Assembly: GCA_012295275.1 (NCBI GenBank)
Contig: CM022671.1
Location: 33,199,927 to 33,263,926, forward strand
Reading direction: 5' to 3'
DNA from: Chrysomallon squamiferum
Lineage: Eukaryota; Mollusca; Gastropoda; Neomphalida; Peltospiridae
Length of the DNA: 64,000 nucleotides
The notes beneath the pieces were generated by a model. It was not told where the DNA came from, did not search any database, and saw nothing but the letters and a program-made list of their open reading frames with translations. Position 1 is the first letter of the stretch. Every line of letters begins with the position of its first letter. Of this stretch, positions 43,816 through 56,938 are shown one piece after another. A program made the translations under genes and the position numbers.

Positions 43816-44158
43816 TTTTCTCTAAATTACAGTTAAAAAACTTAACTTGGATTATTGTGAACTCTGAAGTAAATATGTATTTCACAAGGATTTTAAAAAC
43901 GATCTTTGTTTGCACGATCTTTTCTTGAACTGGTATTCTGAATGTTTCTTCAGATTTGCCGTGTGTGTTGGTCCGTTTTAGAGTATCTAAGCCGATGAAA
44001 GTCCACTTTATACCTCTTTATATTATCTTTAAATGTAGGCTATATCTATATCCTTGATTAACCTGGGGAATAAACAACACTATAGTTTACAGAAGAATGA
44101 AATAGCTCACACAGGACTCTGGTATAGTTCGAAAAGAAAGAAAGGAAGAAAAAGTCAT

Positions 44159-44160
<2 letters not shown>

Positions 44161-44221
<61 letters not shown>

Positions 44222-44222
44222 T

Positions 44223-44267
<45 letters not shown>
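44161..44267. repeat. (CT)n(CA)n compound microsatellite
   Basis: Upstream flank of hydrolase copy B; longer version of 33521-33583. Confidence 0.95.
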
Positions 44268-44270
<3 letters not shown>

Positions 44271-44493
44271 GTTGTTCACGGTTTATAAGATGGAAATATA
44301 ATTCCTAATTGCGTGCTTATACACAAATTATTGTGTGTTTGTATGTGTGTGCTGGCGTATAAATAATGTTAAATATTCTGTGTGTGTGTGTGTGTGCGTG
44401 TGCAACCTCTGCTGTCAATGTTTTTTATTGTTTTGTATATCTACTGAGTGTGGCCTGATTTGTTGTTCGGTCAATGGATAAAGATGTAATAAT

Positions 44494-44748
44494 GTAAGCA
44501 GATTTTATTAGTGGGTCAGATTCTATCAATGTACTAATACGATAACGTGTATTTATCAAACATTCAGTTAATTTCACGACTGGTCATGATTCAACTATAG
44601 TAACGTATATCTATCAGTTTTCAAACTATCTACGACTTGACGTCATTTTAGTTGGATATAACGGGGTTATCATCATATTAAGTGTAACCATAAAAAAAAA
44701 AAATTAAGTGAGCAATGTTTTCACTGTGTATGCGGAGGACTTACATGG
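44494..44748. repeat. Dispersed repeat GTAAGCAGATTT, longest copy
   Basis: Runs from GTAAGCAGATTTTATTAGTG through ATTCTATCAATGTACTAATA and TATCAGTTTTCAAACTATC to TTTTCACTGTGTATGCGG. Related copies lie at 45882-46189, 46278-46405 (3' part missing) and 34858-34915 (middle missing). Confidence 0.75.
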
Positions 44749-45724
44749 AAATCAATCAATGAAATAAATAAATAAATCCAAATGTATCTGTGTTGCTAGG
44801 TGTAAGATACTGGATGGAGTTGCCAGTCAGGCTGAGGGAAGAGTTTGGAAAGCTGGCTATAAAAATAAAGTTGGTAGAGAGACAACAGCTAAAACGCCTA
44901 GCAGACTGAGTCGCTGAATTAGCTATAATTATATTTCATAAAATATCTTTACGTACTTTGTTGGTTTTTGATGGGTAACCCCCCCACACACACACACAAT
45001 TTGTTACCGTGGCAACTGCCTGTGCGTGCAGGTTGTTACGTAGTATCATACAGTAACATAGGTGTTTCAATATACTAAACTGTATTCACAGCTCAAGTTA
45101 ATTCTTACCTTTGTATTCTGAAAAATAAACTGAAACTGTCGAGGAAAACAAATATAATAATAAAGACGAAGAAGTAGAAGAATAACAATGAAAATCGTGT
45201 AACGTGTTTCCAATTAGTATACTCTGTGCTGACGTTGCTATATCAACTATAATTCCATTACTGGACAACTGTGAAAGTTAGTTGAAGAGGATGTAAATTC
45301 TGCGACTGACACGCCCCCTGGCTTCAATAAAATACTGAATGAGGAAGTTTTAGATTTCAGGAAGTTGATATTTCTTACAAAAATAAAACAGTATAGATCT
45401 ATCTATTAGATTAAAACAGCGAAATAATAATAACAAAAAAACTATTCGTTATGTCAGCATTCCCTCTTGGACACGATCAGTGAGTGATACACAAGTTCGA
45501 AATAGGCCTATATGTTGTTGTGGAGATGGATGGAGAACTCTTTTTACGTGCCCACGTCCAATTCAAGGTTCGGGCACGCCTGTCCCGGATCCGATCTCTG
45601 GGATCGCCAGGGATGGGTTCCGGGACTCATGTTGTTGTTTTTTCTGTGTGTGCACACATTCTTTTATATAGCTTTTGAGATTACATTTATATAGTAAACG
45701 CGGAATCGATAAACAGTACATGTA
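44749..45724. other. Intergenic upstream of the tRNA gene
   Basis: No coding exon is recognised. A GC-rich island at about 45535-45632, with several CG dinucleotides and GGGATCGCCAGGGATGGG, stands out from the AT-rich surroundings and may be a fragment of a dispersed repeat; I cannot name it. Confidence 0.5.
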
Positions 45725-45797
45725 GGTTTCGTGGTGTAGTGGTTATCACGTCTGCTTCACACGCAGAAGGTCGCGAGTTCGAGCCTCGCCGGAACCT
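45725..45797 (+). tRNA. tRNA-Val (anticodon CAC)
   Basis: The 7-bp acceptor stem pairs GGTTTCG (45725-45731) with CGGAACC (45790-45796), including one G-U pair. The anticodon stem TCTGC/GCAGA (45751-45755 and 45763-45767) encloses the 7-base loop TTCACAC, giving anticodon CAC at 45758-45760. The T stem GCGAG/CTCGC encloses TTCGAGC. The A-box (TGGTGTAGTGG) and B-box (GAGTTCGAGCC) fit polymerase III promoters, and the gene resembles animal tRNA-Val(CAC). There is no intron. The discriminator base reads T rather than the usual A, which is odd. A T-run follows at about 45805 as terminator. Confidence 0.93.
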
Positions 45798-45803
45798 CGG
45801 CGG

Positions 45804-45846
45804 TTTTTTATTTATTTTTTTATTTTTAAATTTTATCTTTTTTTAT
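45804..45846 (+). terminator. Polymerase III terminator T-run
   Basis: Six T followed by further T-rich blocks begin about seven bases after the tRNA 3' end, as expected for polymerase III termination. Confidence 0.65.
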
Positions 45847-45881
45847 ATATTCTTTTTGTGTATGGTCTATGTATAGGTATT

Positions 45882-46405
45882 TCCCCCCAATTATCAAATT
45901 TTCAAATAACAACATATTGTAAGCAGATTTCGTTAGTGGGTCTGATTCTATTAATGTTCTAATAAGATAATGTGTATTTGTGAAACATTCAGTTACATTC
46001 ACAACTGCACATGATTCGGATAAACTATAGTAATGCACATCTATCAGTTTTGAAACTATCTACGACTTAATGTCATTCTAGGTGGTTATAAAGGGGTTAT
46101 CAACATATTAAGTGTTATAAAAAATTAAAAAATTAAACCAGCAATGTTTTCACTGTGTATGCGGCAGGACTTGGCATGACTTATATGGACTTATTATTAG
46201 TAGTATTATCATCATCATTGTCATTATCATTATCATTATCATTATGTATATGCATAGGTATTTAAAATGACATTTTCCCCACCCAATTATCAAATTTTCA
46301 TTTAACAAAATATTGTAAGCAGATTTCATTACTGGGTCTGATTCTATTAATGTACTAATAAGATAACATGTATTTATTACAAATTCAGTTACATTCACAA
46401 CTGCT
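45882..46405. repeat. Two further copies of the GTAAGCAGATTT repeat
   Basis: One copy covers about 45882-46189 and the next, truncated, about 46278-46405, in the same orientation. Both begin with CCAATTATCAAATTTTCA, which the copy at 44494 lacks. A (CATTAT)n patch separates them. They flank the tRNA gene on its right side. Confidence 0.7.
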
Positions 46406-46913
46406 GTCACCCTTGTTATATGTGTTTATGCAGTATTATTATGTCTGTTTGTACATATGTAATAAAATTAACAAACAAACAAAATAAACAAATACTTTTA
46501 TTGTGAATTGTCAAGGAATATTCTTCTTATTCAGGTGAAAATTCAGTCTTTGTCTGTAAATATAATTAAAAAGCTCTCTCTCTTATTTTAAAATATCTTT
46601 CACACCTGCAAGTGTTTTCCTTCCTTTCATGTATAAATACAATCTCTTTATCTCTCTCTGACATTCACAGATATTTACATATAGTCAGACACATACAACT
46701 ACATGTACACATATACATAAACTTGCTAATGACTATAATAATGCTTCCATTTTTTTATATGCACACAGAGGCACACACACACACACTCATACACACAAAA
46801 TAACCCTACTGCTGTAACTAACAAACTTAGCAATACCTGCTTCATCACAACACAATACGTCTGACTTTAAAATTTCCTGAACTGGTCTCCAGTATCAACA
46901 CACTCAGGCTGTG
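46406..46913. other. Intergenic, 3' side of the TIR gene
   Basis: AT-rich, probably containing the 3' UTR of the minus-strand TIR gene. A CA-rich patch lies at about 46773-46798. TTTATT at about 46497-46502 would be AATAAA on the gene strand. Confidence 0.45.
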
Positions 46914-48642
46914 TTACAGATGCAAAGAATTCAGTTCTTTTGAAAGTCTGAGTGTATCACAGAAGCTGAGAGAGAATTCCGATTTCACAGAGCTGTAGAA
47001 ATACTCTGGAGCTCTTCTTTGTAGTTTGACCATCTCTGTGAGCAAGACTCCATCTATGTCAACCATTCTGACAAATAAAACACCCACAGAAACAGAAGTA
47101 AAATAATGGATGGACAGGATAAAAGTTGGTTGCATGGATGGAATGTTATCTCAACCATTTCACATAATTTTATTTTCTGTCTGTTTTTTTTTAATTCTTT
47201 TTTTTTTAACTGGCCTGAATGCATAAAATTAATAAAATTTTAATGTTAACGAAACTGATAATCAACATAATCATTATCATAATCATTCTTATCATCATCA
47301 TCATCATCATCACAAAATTAATAATATTCATAATAATATCAACACAATTTTGATCATTATATTAATATACTAACTTATCTGACAATGTTTTTAAACCAAC
47401 AGATTCCAACCAATCATGAACTCTGTCTTTTGTCCAGCTTGATACGGCTGTTTTGATTGGTTCTGATTTCTGAGGTAGTTGTTTTACTGATACTCCTGAA
47501 CAATAATAAAAGCAGAAAAACTTAAAATTTTTATTTAAAAAGGCGTCAATCAACAACTCATTTAATCATTTCTTTCTGTGACTGATGTATAACAGGGAAC
47601 AGGAAATATCTCAATGTAAGTATAGTGGATCAGTGTGTCTAAGGTGGAGATACTGTTCCAACCAGTGCTCCAAAAGTGGTGTAAGAAAGACTATGGTATA
47701 TTCTATCCTGTCTGTGGGAGTGTTCATATGTTTCAAATAAATATTTCTTTTCAGTTTTGCTTTATATGAAATTTCTTTAAAATTATTTTAATTATTATAT
47801 ACTTTTTGAAATTTCAATGAAAATGTGCAAAATATTTTTCTAAAAATTATTTATTTATATATTAAAAAATAAAAACAAAAAATTTTAATTTTATTTACCA
47901 TCAACAATATCGTTAGAAAGTTTTGAAATTCTTCCTCTAGGACCAAGTTCTTTAATCAACTTTGGAATCTGTTTTTCGATGAGTTCTTCTTTAGAAAAGT
48001 CAAAATAAAGTCTACTGCCCACCAGAATGCCCAGCCACCCGTCTGGTGAGAATTTGTGTTGGAGCCGAAGAGGAATGATATCTTTATGTAGACGAAAAAT
48101 ATATTCTGATTCTAAAACAAAATGTAAGATAGTGTGAAGTAATGTGGCAGTAGAAGCAGTAGTGGTCACAGTCATGGTGTCATGATAGTAGTAGTAGAAA
48201 CTGCAGCAGCGTTATCTGTATTATTATTTGTGTTAGTAGTAGTGACGGTGGTGACAGAAATAGTAGTAGTAGTAGTAGTAAGAACTAGCAACAGAAGTGT
48301 TGGTGGTTGTGATAACAGTAGTGGTTTAGCAATAATTTATCATCATATTTGACAAATGAAATTAGAATAGTTAATAAAATGTGTTATTAATTTTGTTTTT
48401 ATTATTATCATCATATCTGACCCATGATATAAACATTGTTATTAAAATGTGTTGTCAAAAAAATAAAAAAAAAAAAAAAAAAAATAAAAATTATTATTTT
48501 TGAATTATCCATTCTTTGTTAGTATTTACCTGTTCTGCAGCTTGGACTCTCTTTGTATTTCTCTGTCATACATATTAAAATAACTGCAGCTTGCTCCACT
48601 GCCAGTGCCATTGCCTCCAGTGTTGACCCAGCTGCAGTAGTA

Positions 48643-48691
<49 letters not shown>

Positions 48692-49525
48692 CAACAGTTT
48701 TGTACACATTGTGAGGATTTGTGTTTACTTTTAAGTGTTGAAGATAAAGTATCACGAATCTACGGGAATAAATAAAAACATAAATTGTGGTAAAATGAAA
48801 AATTAAAATAAAATAGAAATGGAGAAGTATATTTGGAGATGTAAATTACTAATAGCTAAAATAACTAAATAAAATGAAGTAACATTAAATTCATACTCAT
48901 ATGTTCCACATCCATCCACACCTTGTATCCAGCCTCTTTAAGTTTATCCTTGACCTTTATCATGATAGGCTGCGATTCCCATTGGTAGCTTATCATCACG
49001 TGACGACAGTTGACGCCTAATTCTAAAAATGCATTCAGTTGCTTATTCGGTCTACGAGTTTATAATGCCACTATTTATGATTTAATACAAAGTGAAAAAA
49101 GTTTTACTTTCTGTACGTAGTATTTCCATTCTTGATGAGTGATTATATACTGATGATGACCACAGAGCGATAACAATTTTAACAACATTGAATATCAAGA
49201 ACTTGCAGAAATTTGATTTGTGTTCAGAAGTAATGTCTATACCAGACGCCACTTCTTTCTTTCTATTATTTTTTTTTTTTTTTTTTCTTCTTCTTCTTTT
49301 TTACTTATTTATTATTATTTTTAATATAAATTTAATATAATTATGAAAAGAAACTGCTAAGTACTCTAAATCTGGTGATTGATGATTATACCTCCTTTAT
49401 TTGTCAACTCGACAGCTCGAAATATTTCCCACAGTGCACCTCTAGCGGCATGACCGGCTGACGTACTTCCTTTATTCGCTAAACATTCAAGAGCTTTAAA
49501 ATAAAATAAAAAATTAAAAATTTAG

Positions 49526-49559
<34 letters not shown>

Positions 49560-50921
49560 TTAAATATATAAATAAATTTAAATAAAACGATTATTAATTT
49601 CGTCGTAAATGTAAATTCTATCCACAGAAAATGATTAATTCTTCTTTAAAATCGTTTATAGCTAATTCTTTTGTGATTGTAGTACTGTATGTTAGTATAC
49701 TGAAATATCTGACATATTTATATACATATTCTGAAAGTGATTAAATAAATATATGTAAAATATCTAAATATTGTCTTTGAATTTCACTCCAAAAACACTA
49801 TGAACTATAGCTCCAACCGAGTAACAACTATAGTCTGATATTATAAAAACAGCTACATCTACTTCGAAATCATTGTCTTCTCAATGACAACAATAATAAT
49901 TCATACCCTTAATACACTGCTGTTCTTCTTTAATCCAGAGTTTGTTTTCTTTGATAAAAGACAAACACCAGACGCCATTTGCAGCTGCTGTCTGCTCCAA
50001 AGCGACTGAAGATTCCAAAAGGCGGGTATATAGAGGTATCGCTCCACACTTTACAACAGTCAATTTGTTGGCATCTTCTAAAACTATATTATTAAGTCCT
50101 AAGACAATCTCGTGTGAATTCATCCCATATTTGGTTGAGAAATGGTCCACAGAAGACAAACTTTCTTCAAGAATTCCTAAGATGAAACTGATCGTGTCAG
50201 AGGAAGCGTGGATGATTTCGCTCTCTTTCTCATCTACCAGATATGACAGAACTATAAGAGACTTCGCTTTTATCATCATGTTGGCGGAATTACCCGATTC
50301 GTATAGATCTTTCAGAATCTTCACTCCGCCCTCATTTCTAATTGTTTGTTTGCTTTGAGAATGGTTTCGCAGTACATTGTGAACCAGTCCAAGCAAAGCC
50401 TTAACAAAGAACAGCTTTCTGGAATTTTCTAGAACTCTCTCTTTAGAAACAACTTGTAAATGTCTTAGAATTGTCAGCAGAAATCCTGATCGCGATATCT
50501 TTTCACAAGTCTCTAGAAGTTCGTCAGATGATACCCACAACAATGACGTCGTCAGTTTGATACACATCCAGGCGTCACCCTCCTGGTGATCGGAACTGAT
50601 TACCTTTTCCACAGATTTCCAGCTTTTCTGGACCAAGACCACAAGATCATGATTGTTTAGTATCTTCAGTATTCTGCCTTTGAAACTGCTCTCACTCTTG
50701 CGAAGGTGATGCCATATGTATTTTAAATCACTGCAACACGAGGCTGTCGTAATGTCAGACGTAGAATTTAACCTTGACATAGATTCGTTGATTTTCTGAA
50801 GAATTATGTCTTGTGTTACTCCGAAGGCTACCGAAGCCAACCTTCCCGATCCATCTTTGTTCGGAAACGATAATCTACCGTTTACATCGTCAGAACATTT
50901 CTGAGAAGGAAGTGACGTCAT
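46914..50921 (-). CDS. ARM-TIR-SAM domain protein (SARM1-related parts in another order)
   Basis: Seven exons join in phase to 610 residues: 49907-50921, 49392-49493, 48897-49022, 48530-48631, 47899-48111, 47375-47495, 46914-47067. Residues 1 to about 372 are helical and armadillo-like (EQTAAANGVWCLSFIKE, then GHAARGALWEIFR). A TIR domain follows at about 380-510: box 1 is HVMISYQWES, then YKVWMDVEHM, TGSTLEAMALAVEQAA and DGWLGILVGSRLYFDF. Glu420 in STLEAM falls where NADase TIRs such as SARM1 have their catalytic glutamate. A SAM domain closes the protein (about 540-600: DRVHDWLESVGLKTLSDK, VDIDGVLLTEM). Start is taken at the ATG at 50921, but the frame stays open to the acceptor at 50954, so an upstream coding exon is possible. 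Such TIR proteins are expanded in molluscs and are likely innate immune or cell-death factors; the role here is inferred. Confidence 0.85.
48639..48690. repeat. (TAA)n microsatellite directly at a splice acceptor
   Basis: On the gene strand a (TTA)n run ends in CTACTACTGCAG, the acceptor of TIR gene exon 4. Confidence 0.9.
49528..49555. repeat. Poly(A) tract in the TIR gene
   Basis: About 28 A bases in the first intron of the TIR gene. Confidence 0.9.
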
Positions 50922-51001
50922 GTCATACTTTTGATACTGTTTAAAAACGCTTTCTAAAATAAAAATTGTATTACAGTTAAAAACGTTTTACATTAGCAAT
51001 G

Positions 51002-51002
<1 letters not shown>

Positions 51003-51065
<63 letters not shown>
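51003..51065. repeat. (TC)n microsatellite
   Basis: About 31 CT units, about 50 bases upstream (gene strand) of the acceptor at 50954. Confidence 0.95.
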
Positions 51066-51069
<4 letters not shown>

Positions 51070-51293
51070 TAAGCACAAACACAACAATATATACATACAT
51101 CACTTCACGAAAACAATATTTTATGAACAGAAATACCATACGTAAATGAGTATATATGGACAAAAACAAGCAACACTGACATATATTATCATCATTAACC
51201 CTGCGAATCTGCACATAATCATAGAAGATTATACAATAAAACAAAACATACATACACATACAGACGACCCCTATTCACTGAAAACCCACTTAC

Positions 51294-51404
51294 CCAAATA
51301 ATTACCCAATAATTCAAACCATGACGACGTTTCTCGTGTATATATGTTTTAGGAGTTCGGCATTCTTCGTTAAAGCTCGGGAAGACGTTCGCACGTATAA
51401 ACAT
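51294..51404 (-). other. Possible 5' exon of the TIR gene
   Basis: A short frame opening MFIRANVFPSFNEE ends at a good donor (GTAAGTGG on the gene strand, left edge 51294). Its phase does not match the acceptor at 50954, so if it is used it would be as a 5' UTR exon. Weak. Confidence 0.2.
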
Positions 51405-54400
51405 GCGATGTTTTTCGTCGATTACTATCGATCAGCGATGTTTATCTCAAATACCTGTAACAAAAATAGCCATTACGTAATAAGGAGAAAGTGACACAGC
51501 TATACAAATGTACGTATCGACATACCGCCTTTACGTGGAAACCAATTCCTACCAAATTATGGCAGTAGAACTGGAATTTAACAGAAAGCTACAGTAAATA
51601 ATCGATGAAGAGAGATGATTTGCAGCGTCATCTAGGTGAAAACTCCAAGTGTAACTGTATTGACTGCATAATCAATAGCATAACAAAGAAGCGCACTGTC
51701 GCTGTGATTATGATGAGCGATAGGCCGCTGGATCAGTTCTCCGTGGTGGATTGTTTCGGCTATGGTTCAGTTTGTTTTGTTATGTTTATTATTATTATTT
51801 TCTTGTTGTTGTTGTTTCGAGTATACTGTGGAAACAACCATTTCCTTTCTGCTAACCAGTACGAGTTGACCTTGAAACAGCATTAATATATTTTCTCTCT
51901 TAATATTACCAATGAACATAAACCTCGTGTTTTAAACCAGAATCGATAATCATAAATGTTCGTTCAATCGTTAAACAAATATTCATTCATTCTTTATTTA
52001 TTTTTTTTTTTTTTTTTTTATTTTTTGCACTACTGTTATAATATAAACATTTTTATTTATTTCATATCTTAATCAGAGAGAGAGAGAGAGAGAGAGTTAT
52101 ACAGATCGAGCTGCACTGATCCGACGCAAATTTTGACTAACGTTATTTAAAATGTCCTAGGTTATCACACAAACTTGTCGCTAATCTCTAATGCGCCTCT
52201 TGCTGCTTAAAAACTGCTGGCGTCACTTGCCAGCATAGGCAAGTTATTCGTATTTGTTTTCCTCCATTTTTAACCAATACATTGTCTATAAAAGAAGGTT
52301 GCACTTTCGTAAAAAAAAAACCACAAGAACAACCCCGCCCCGCTACCCTCAAAAAAAAAAAAAAATAATAATAATAATAAAATAAAAAAAAAAAATAAAT
52401 AAATAAATAAATAAAATATAAAAAAATTTAAACACTAAAAAAAAAAAAAAAAAAAAACAAATTACACATCATGTCAATAAACGTAGTGGTATTTCAAACG
52501 TCGGATGCTTTGGTGAATTGTTGAATTAGGAATATTCAAACCTTACCACCGTGTTATCCGGCATATTGCAGGTCCCAGTGATGTCGGGTTAGTCGCAGTC
52601 GACCTCAATATAAAAAGTTGCAAATCGCCGATTTCCCGCATAGATCAAATATCCGAGAAAAATGGACGTGCTTATAACTTTTGAAAACATTTGGCTAAAA
52701 ACATGTATTAATTTATCACAGTTAATTAATGTGCGAGTTAAAGTTGCAAGTGACATTAATGTGATATGATACTTTTATTGAATACCTGTCACTTATTTTC
52801 CCCCATCCAAATTGTAGTTTTTAAAACCGTGGGATTGTGAATTCTTTCCAAATTATCAGCAAACTAATTCTTTTTATTTCATTATAGGATAATGATATAT
52901 TATTATTAATTTGTTTTCTTTAAAAAGAAAATAATAAATAAATAAATAAATAAACCAAAAGCAGAACAAAACACAGAACAAGGACATTTTCATCTCTTTA
53001 TTTGCATAATTTAATAACTATTACAATATGTTTATACATAAAAATACCACAAAAGGCACAACCAACCAATCTGCACAGAACAAATGAAAATATCTGTGTA
53101 ATAAACTTCTGTAGTAACCTGTTAAATGCTGTGACAGTATGACTAACAATAAATCAACATAATACATTTTTTTCTGTTGCAACTAAACTGTTGTTACGAA
53201 ATTCATGATTTCTTGAGAATTTATTTATTAAAAATGAGACAGTCCTCTGTTCTGTAAACAGTTTTTGTTGGGCTGCTTGATCATTTTGCTAAAGCAATAA
53301 ATTGACCAACAATGGTGCTCATAAAAAGCTTGGATTTGTTAACATTATTATTATTATTATTATTTTTTTAAATACATTTATATTTATTTATTTATTAAAA
53401 GATTATTTTTATTTTTTAGTTGAAGAACTAATCACCAGCACACTGAATAATATTTAGTTTAATAGACTTTATCAAACATGTAGCAGTCAAATTATAAGAA
53501 TTTAGGATTTTTTGTTTTTACTTAATAGTTACTGATTTATGTAGTATATTATTACTACATCAATTTGTAATTAAATTACATACAGGAAACTCGTTTTTCA
53601 GTATAATAAAGTACATATTTGATTTAGGAATCAATACTACTGCACTGTACATGGATGAGGAGTTTTAAAAAATATTTCTTCTGTATTATTGTAACACGTT
53701 CGAGTAAGTGAAAAACTTTATTAATATATGAAAAAGTGCACTTAAAACATTCCTTATGACAAATTAGAATTTTATTTTCTTTCATTTATTTTTACTTATA
53801 ACCAATACATAATAAAACAGTTTAGTGGAAGAATTACCTGAACATATTTTGTATGTTTAAGCAATTGTTTTACTCCTAGACACAGAGTATGGTATTAATA
53901 CATTGAGCTGTTTTTGATTTCCCCTTGTTTCTTTACATCATTTATTTTTACAAATGACTCAATCAAAAAGGTAAAATTTCAGCTTCCACATAAACCTACT
54001 ATTAATATTTATTATTGTACTTTGTTGTTAGCAAAGCTTGATAGAAAAACCAACTATATTAAATACACTTAACGTAATTTGTATATATTAGTAAAACAGT
54101 CTTTAAGATGAACCATATTTGTTTTATTTATATTATTTTTAGAATATATTTTTAAACCAAGATAAAAAAACAGGGTGACAAACATAAAGTGTATCCCACT
54201 GAATCCTCATGTACTAGTTATGTCACATAAAAAAGTAAAATATATATTGTAGAAAATTATCTGTATTTAAAAAACCACAACTAATTAAGTAGAACAGCTT
54301 TGATTGACATTTTCACACTGGTCAAGGCACCACATACACATTTAACAAAACACTGGAAGACTTTTTACATTACAATTAAAATTATAACATTTAGAGACTA

Positions 54401-55071
54401 ACAATGTATAATCTTTGGCATGATTTTTTTTTTCTTTTGTTTTCTCTTTAAAAAAAAGTATATATATATAAAAAAAAAAAAAAAAAATAATAATAATAAT
54501 AATAATAATAAACAGAAAAAAAATAACAGAATTAGAAGTTAAATGAAAAACTATGAAAGTACATTATTTAGTTTTCAAATAGCCATTTCACTTTACCTTG
54601 CAAGGTGACAAGGTTGAGATTAATATTGCACATTACACAAAAATTATACACAAAATAAATATTAATAATTTAATTCTATCTCAAAGTGTATGTACCAAAA
54701 CCAGTCAACTAAAGACAATAAATGTGTTAATGATGTGAATAAAACTGACACAAAGTAAACAGCAGAAATAACCAGATCTCAGTTCTAGAATTTTGACATT
54801 TATATCACTGAGGAATATGAAAACTGAATGAAGCAAATCATTTTTAAAGTAAATTCTATTAATTTGTCAGTGTTAACAAATCACCCACAAAACAAACAAG
54901 AACAAAAAAGTATTATTTCAACATGAATATTTTAAATATAAATATAATTAGAAGCAAATGTGTTTTAATCTCTTTATTTTAAAATAATAATAATCAAACC
55001 AAGTAAGCTTGTCACTTTTTCAATATTTATTTATCTTTAACAGATCCTAGATGATTCAAATTCAATACAAT

Positions 55072-55107
<36 letters not shown>

Positions 55108-56938
55108 CTTTTACCATCAGTGTTTAAAATATTTTACAAATAATAACATTCCATTAAAATAATGATCATAATCAATTCATGAAGCATTTTTGAAAAGCTC
55201 TTGGCATTAATATTTTAAAAAATACATCATCTGTAATAAACTGCTTCCAAAAAACCAAATGAACTGGAATTAAATACCATTAATTATTAAGTACTTCTTT
55301 TATTACTGCACTGTAAATTAAGTTTTAGATAGGATAAATGATTTATCTATTACACTGATCAACTGAGTTAGAATTAAAATAGTTTTTAAAAAAAATTCTT
55401 CCAGTAAACTTTATATCTTTTAATACTAAAAAATCAAAACTGTAACAAAACAGTATTCTCAAGTAATTATTATCAAACAATTAAGTTTATCCATTATTCA
55501 ACATTCAAATGAATTTAAACTCAACAATCTGTTAAAAAAATATTTTAAAAGTATAAATATTATAAAACTAAAGAAAATTAAATTCCTTTCAGTTCATACA
55601 TATAAAAGACTAACAATGTCAAGTTTAAAACATGTTTCCAGGTACCTGCAAAACAGTGGAGAATTCAAAACAAAATGAAAATACCTGATATATGTTGTTT
55701 TTTTTTTTTTTTTTTTTTTAACTCTTATATAATACACATATCAAAAGAATAAACACCTTTCATTAAACTTTTATGTAATCAAGCTAAAGAAAACTGTAAA
55801 GGTTTTGATTTCAAAATGCATAAATGATATACATCTATATTACATACACTTCTAACATCTAGACTTCTTAATTACACAGAGCAACATGAAATTTCGGCTT
55901 TTGTTAAATAAAAAGCCAAATATGAAATTACATTGTGGCAATTATAATTGCTGATTAAACCAAGATATTTACTGAATTTTAAAACACTGTACAGTGAAAA
56001 TATTTTCAGCATATCTTTGTCCAATGCTTGAAACTATAATAATATTTTAAAATATATTTTTTAATTCTTTAGAAATTTTGCAAAATATCTGGAAAGTAAC
56101 AACTGACACTTGAATATATTTACATAAAGAAAAAACTACAGGAAACTGTTCAAAAGTCATTTCACAAAAAGGTCTTTTTTCAAAATAATTAAAATTAAAT
56201 TAAATTAAAATAAATTATAAAAAAACATTTGATTCTCATATAAACAGTGATAAAAATGCGAGAACACATTCTAAAATTGTTACCTGTACCAAAACAAGAA
56301 CAACCACCCCAAAAAACAGTGCTATTTCCATAGCACTACAAAATTGAGTTATAAAATTCCATGAAATGTAATTTATACTCACAAAGATAATGTTAAAAAA
56401 TGTCTCCATTTTGATAAAAGCATTGAAACAGAATTCAATGTCTTAAGTTTCTTATTTAAAAAATCCAGGAAGATATCAAATACATCATGAGAAAAAGGAA
56501 AATAATAAATGAAAAATAAATAAAAAGAAAATAAATGAAATAAAGTAACATGATGAAGGAAGACATACAGAGATTATGTGATAAATGAAAATTGAAAACT
56601 CTCAAATTCTGGAAGTTTTACTTAAGGGTAAAGCTTGTACATACAATTGTTAAACATTCTGCAGTAGTATGTTATATACACACAACTGTTTTTAACACAA
56701 CACAGTCATTTCCAAACCCTGTAGAATAATTTACAACAAATGCATATATAAATCTTGGTTTACATATATCATTGGCAAGATTTTTTCATTGTTGGTTTTC
56801 ACTTGACAATTAATTATTTAACATGTAACTTCACATATATGTAAGGCATACATAAAACACATTAATATGTTAAATATAATATGGTAATGTTATTTATGCT
56901 CAGTTATAAATTAAACAGTGATCAACATGAGAAGACAT
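51405..56938. other. Long AT-rich gap between the TIR gene and Prickle
   Basis: No coding exon is recognised on either strand over about 5.5 kb. It holds T and A homopolymers (about 51998-52019, 52350-52460, 55074-55101, 55698-55720), short (AAT)n runs and a (GA)n patch at 52076-52096. The right part adjoins the Prickle stop codon and may be a long 3' UTR. A TATTTACA at about 56117 would be a Pumilio-type TGTAAATA on the gene strand. Nothing else stands out. Confidence 0.55.

Noticed and set aside
49942-50358. 138-codon + strand frame opposite the first TIR gene exon
   Set aside because: It is the antisense shadow of the ARM-encoding exon, whose minus-strand protein is clearly real and in phase with the later exons.
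51605-51886. 93-codon + strand frame (MKRDDLQRHLGENSK)
   Set aside because: No domain recognised, no splice support, and a hydrophobic tail produced by an (ATT)n run; treated as chance.
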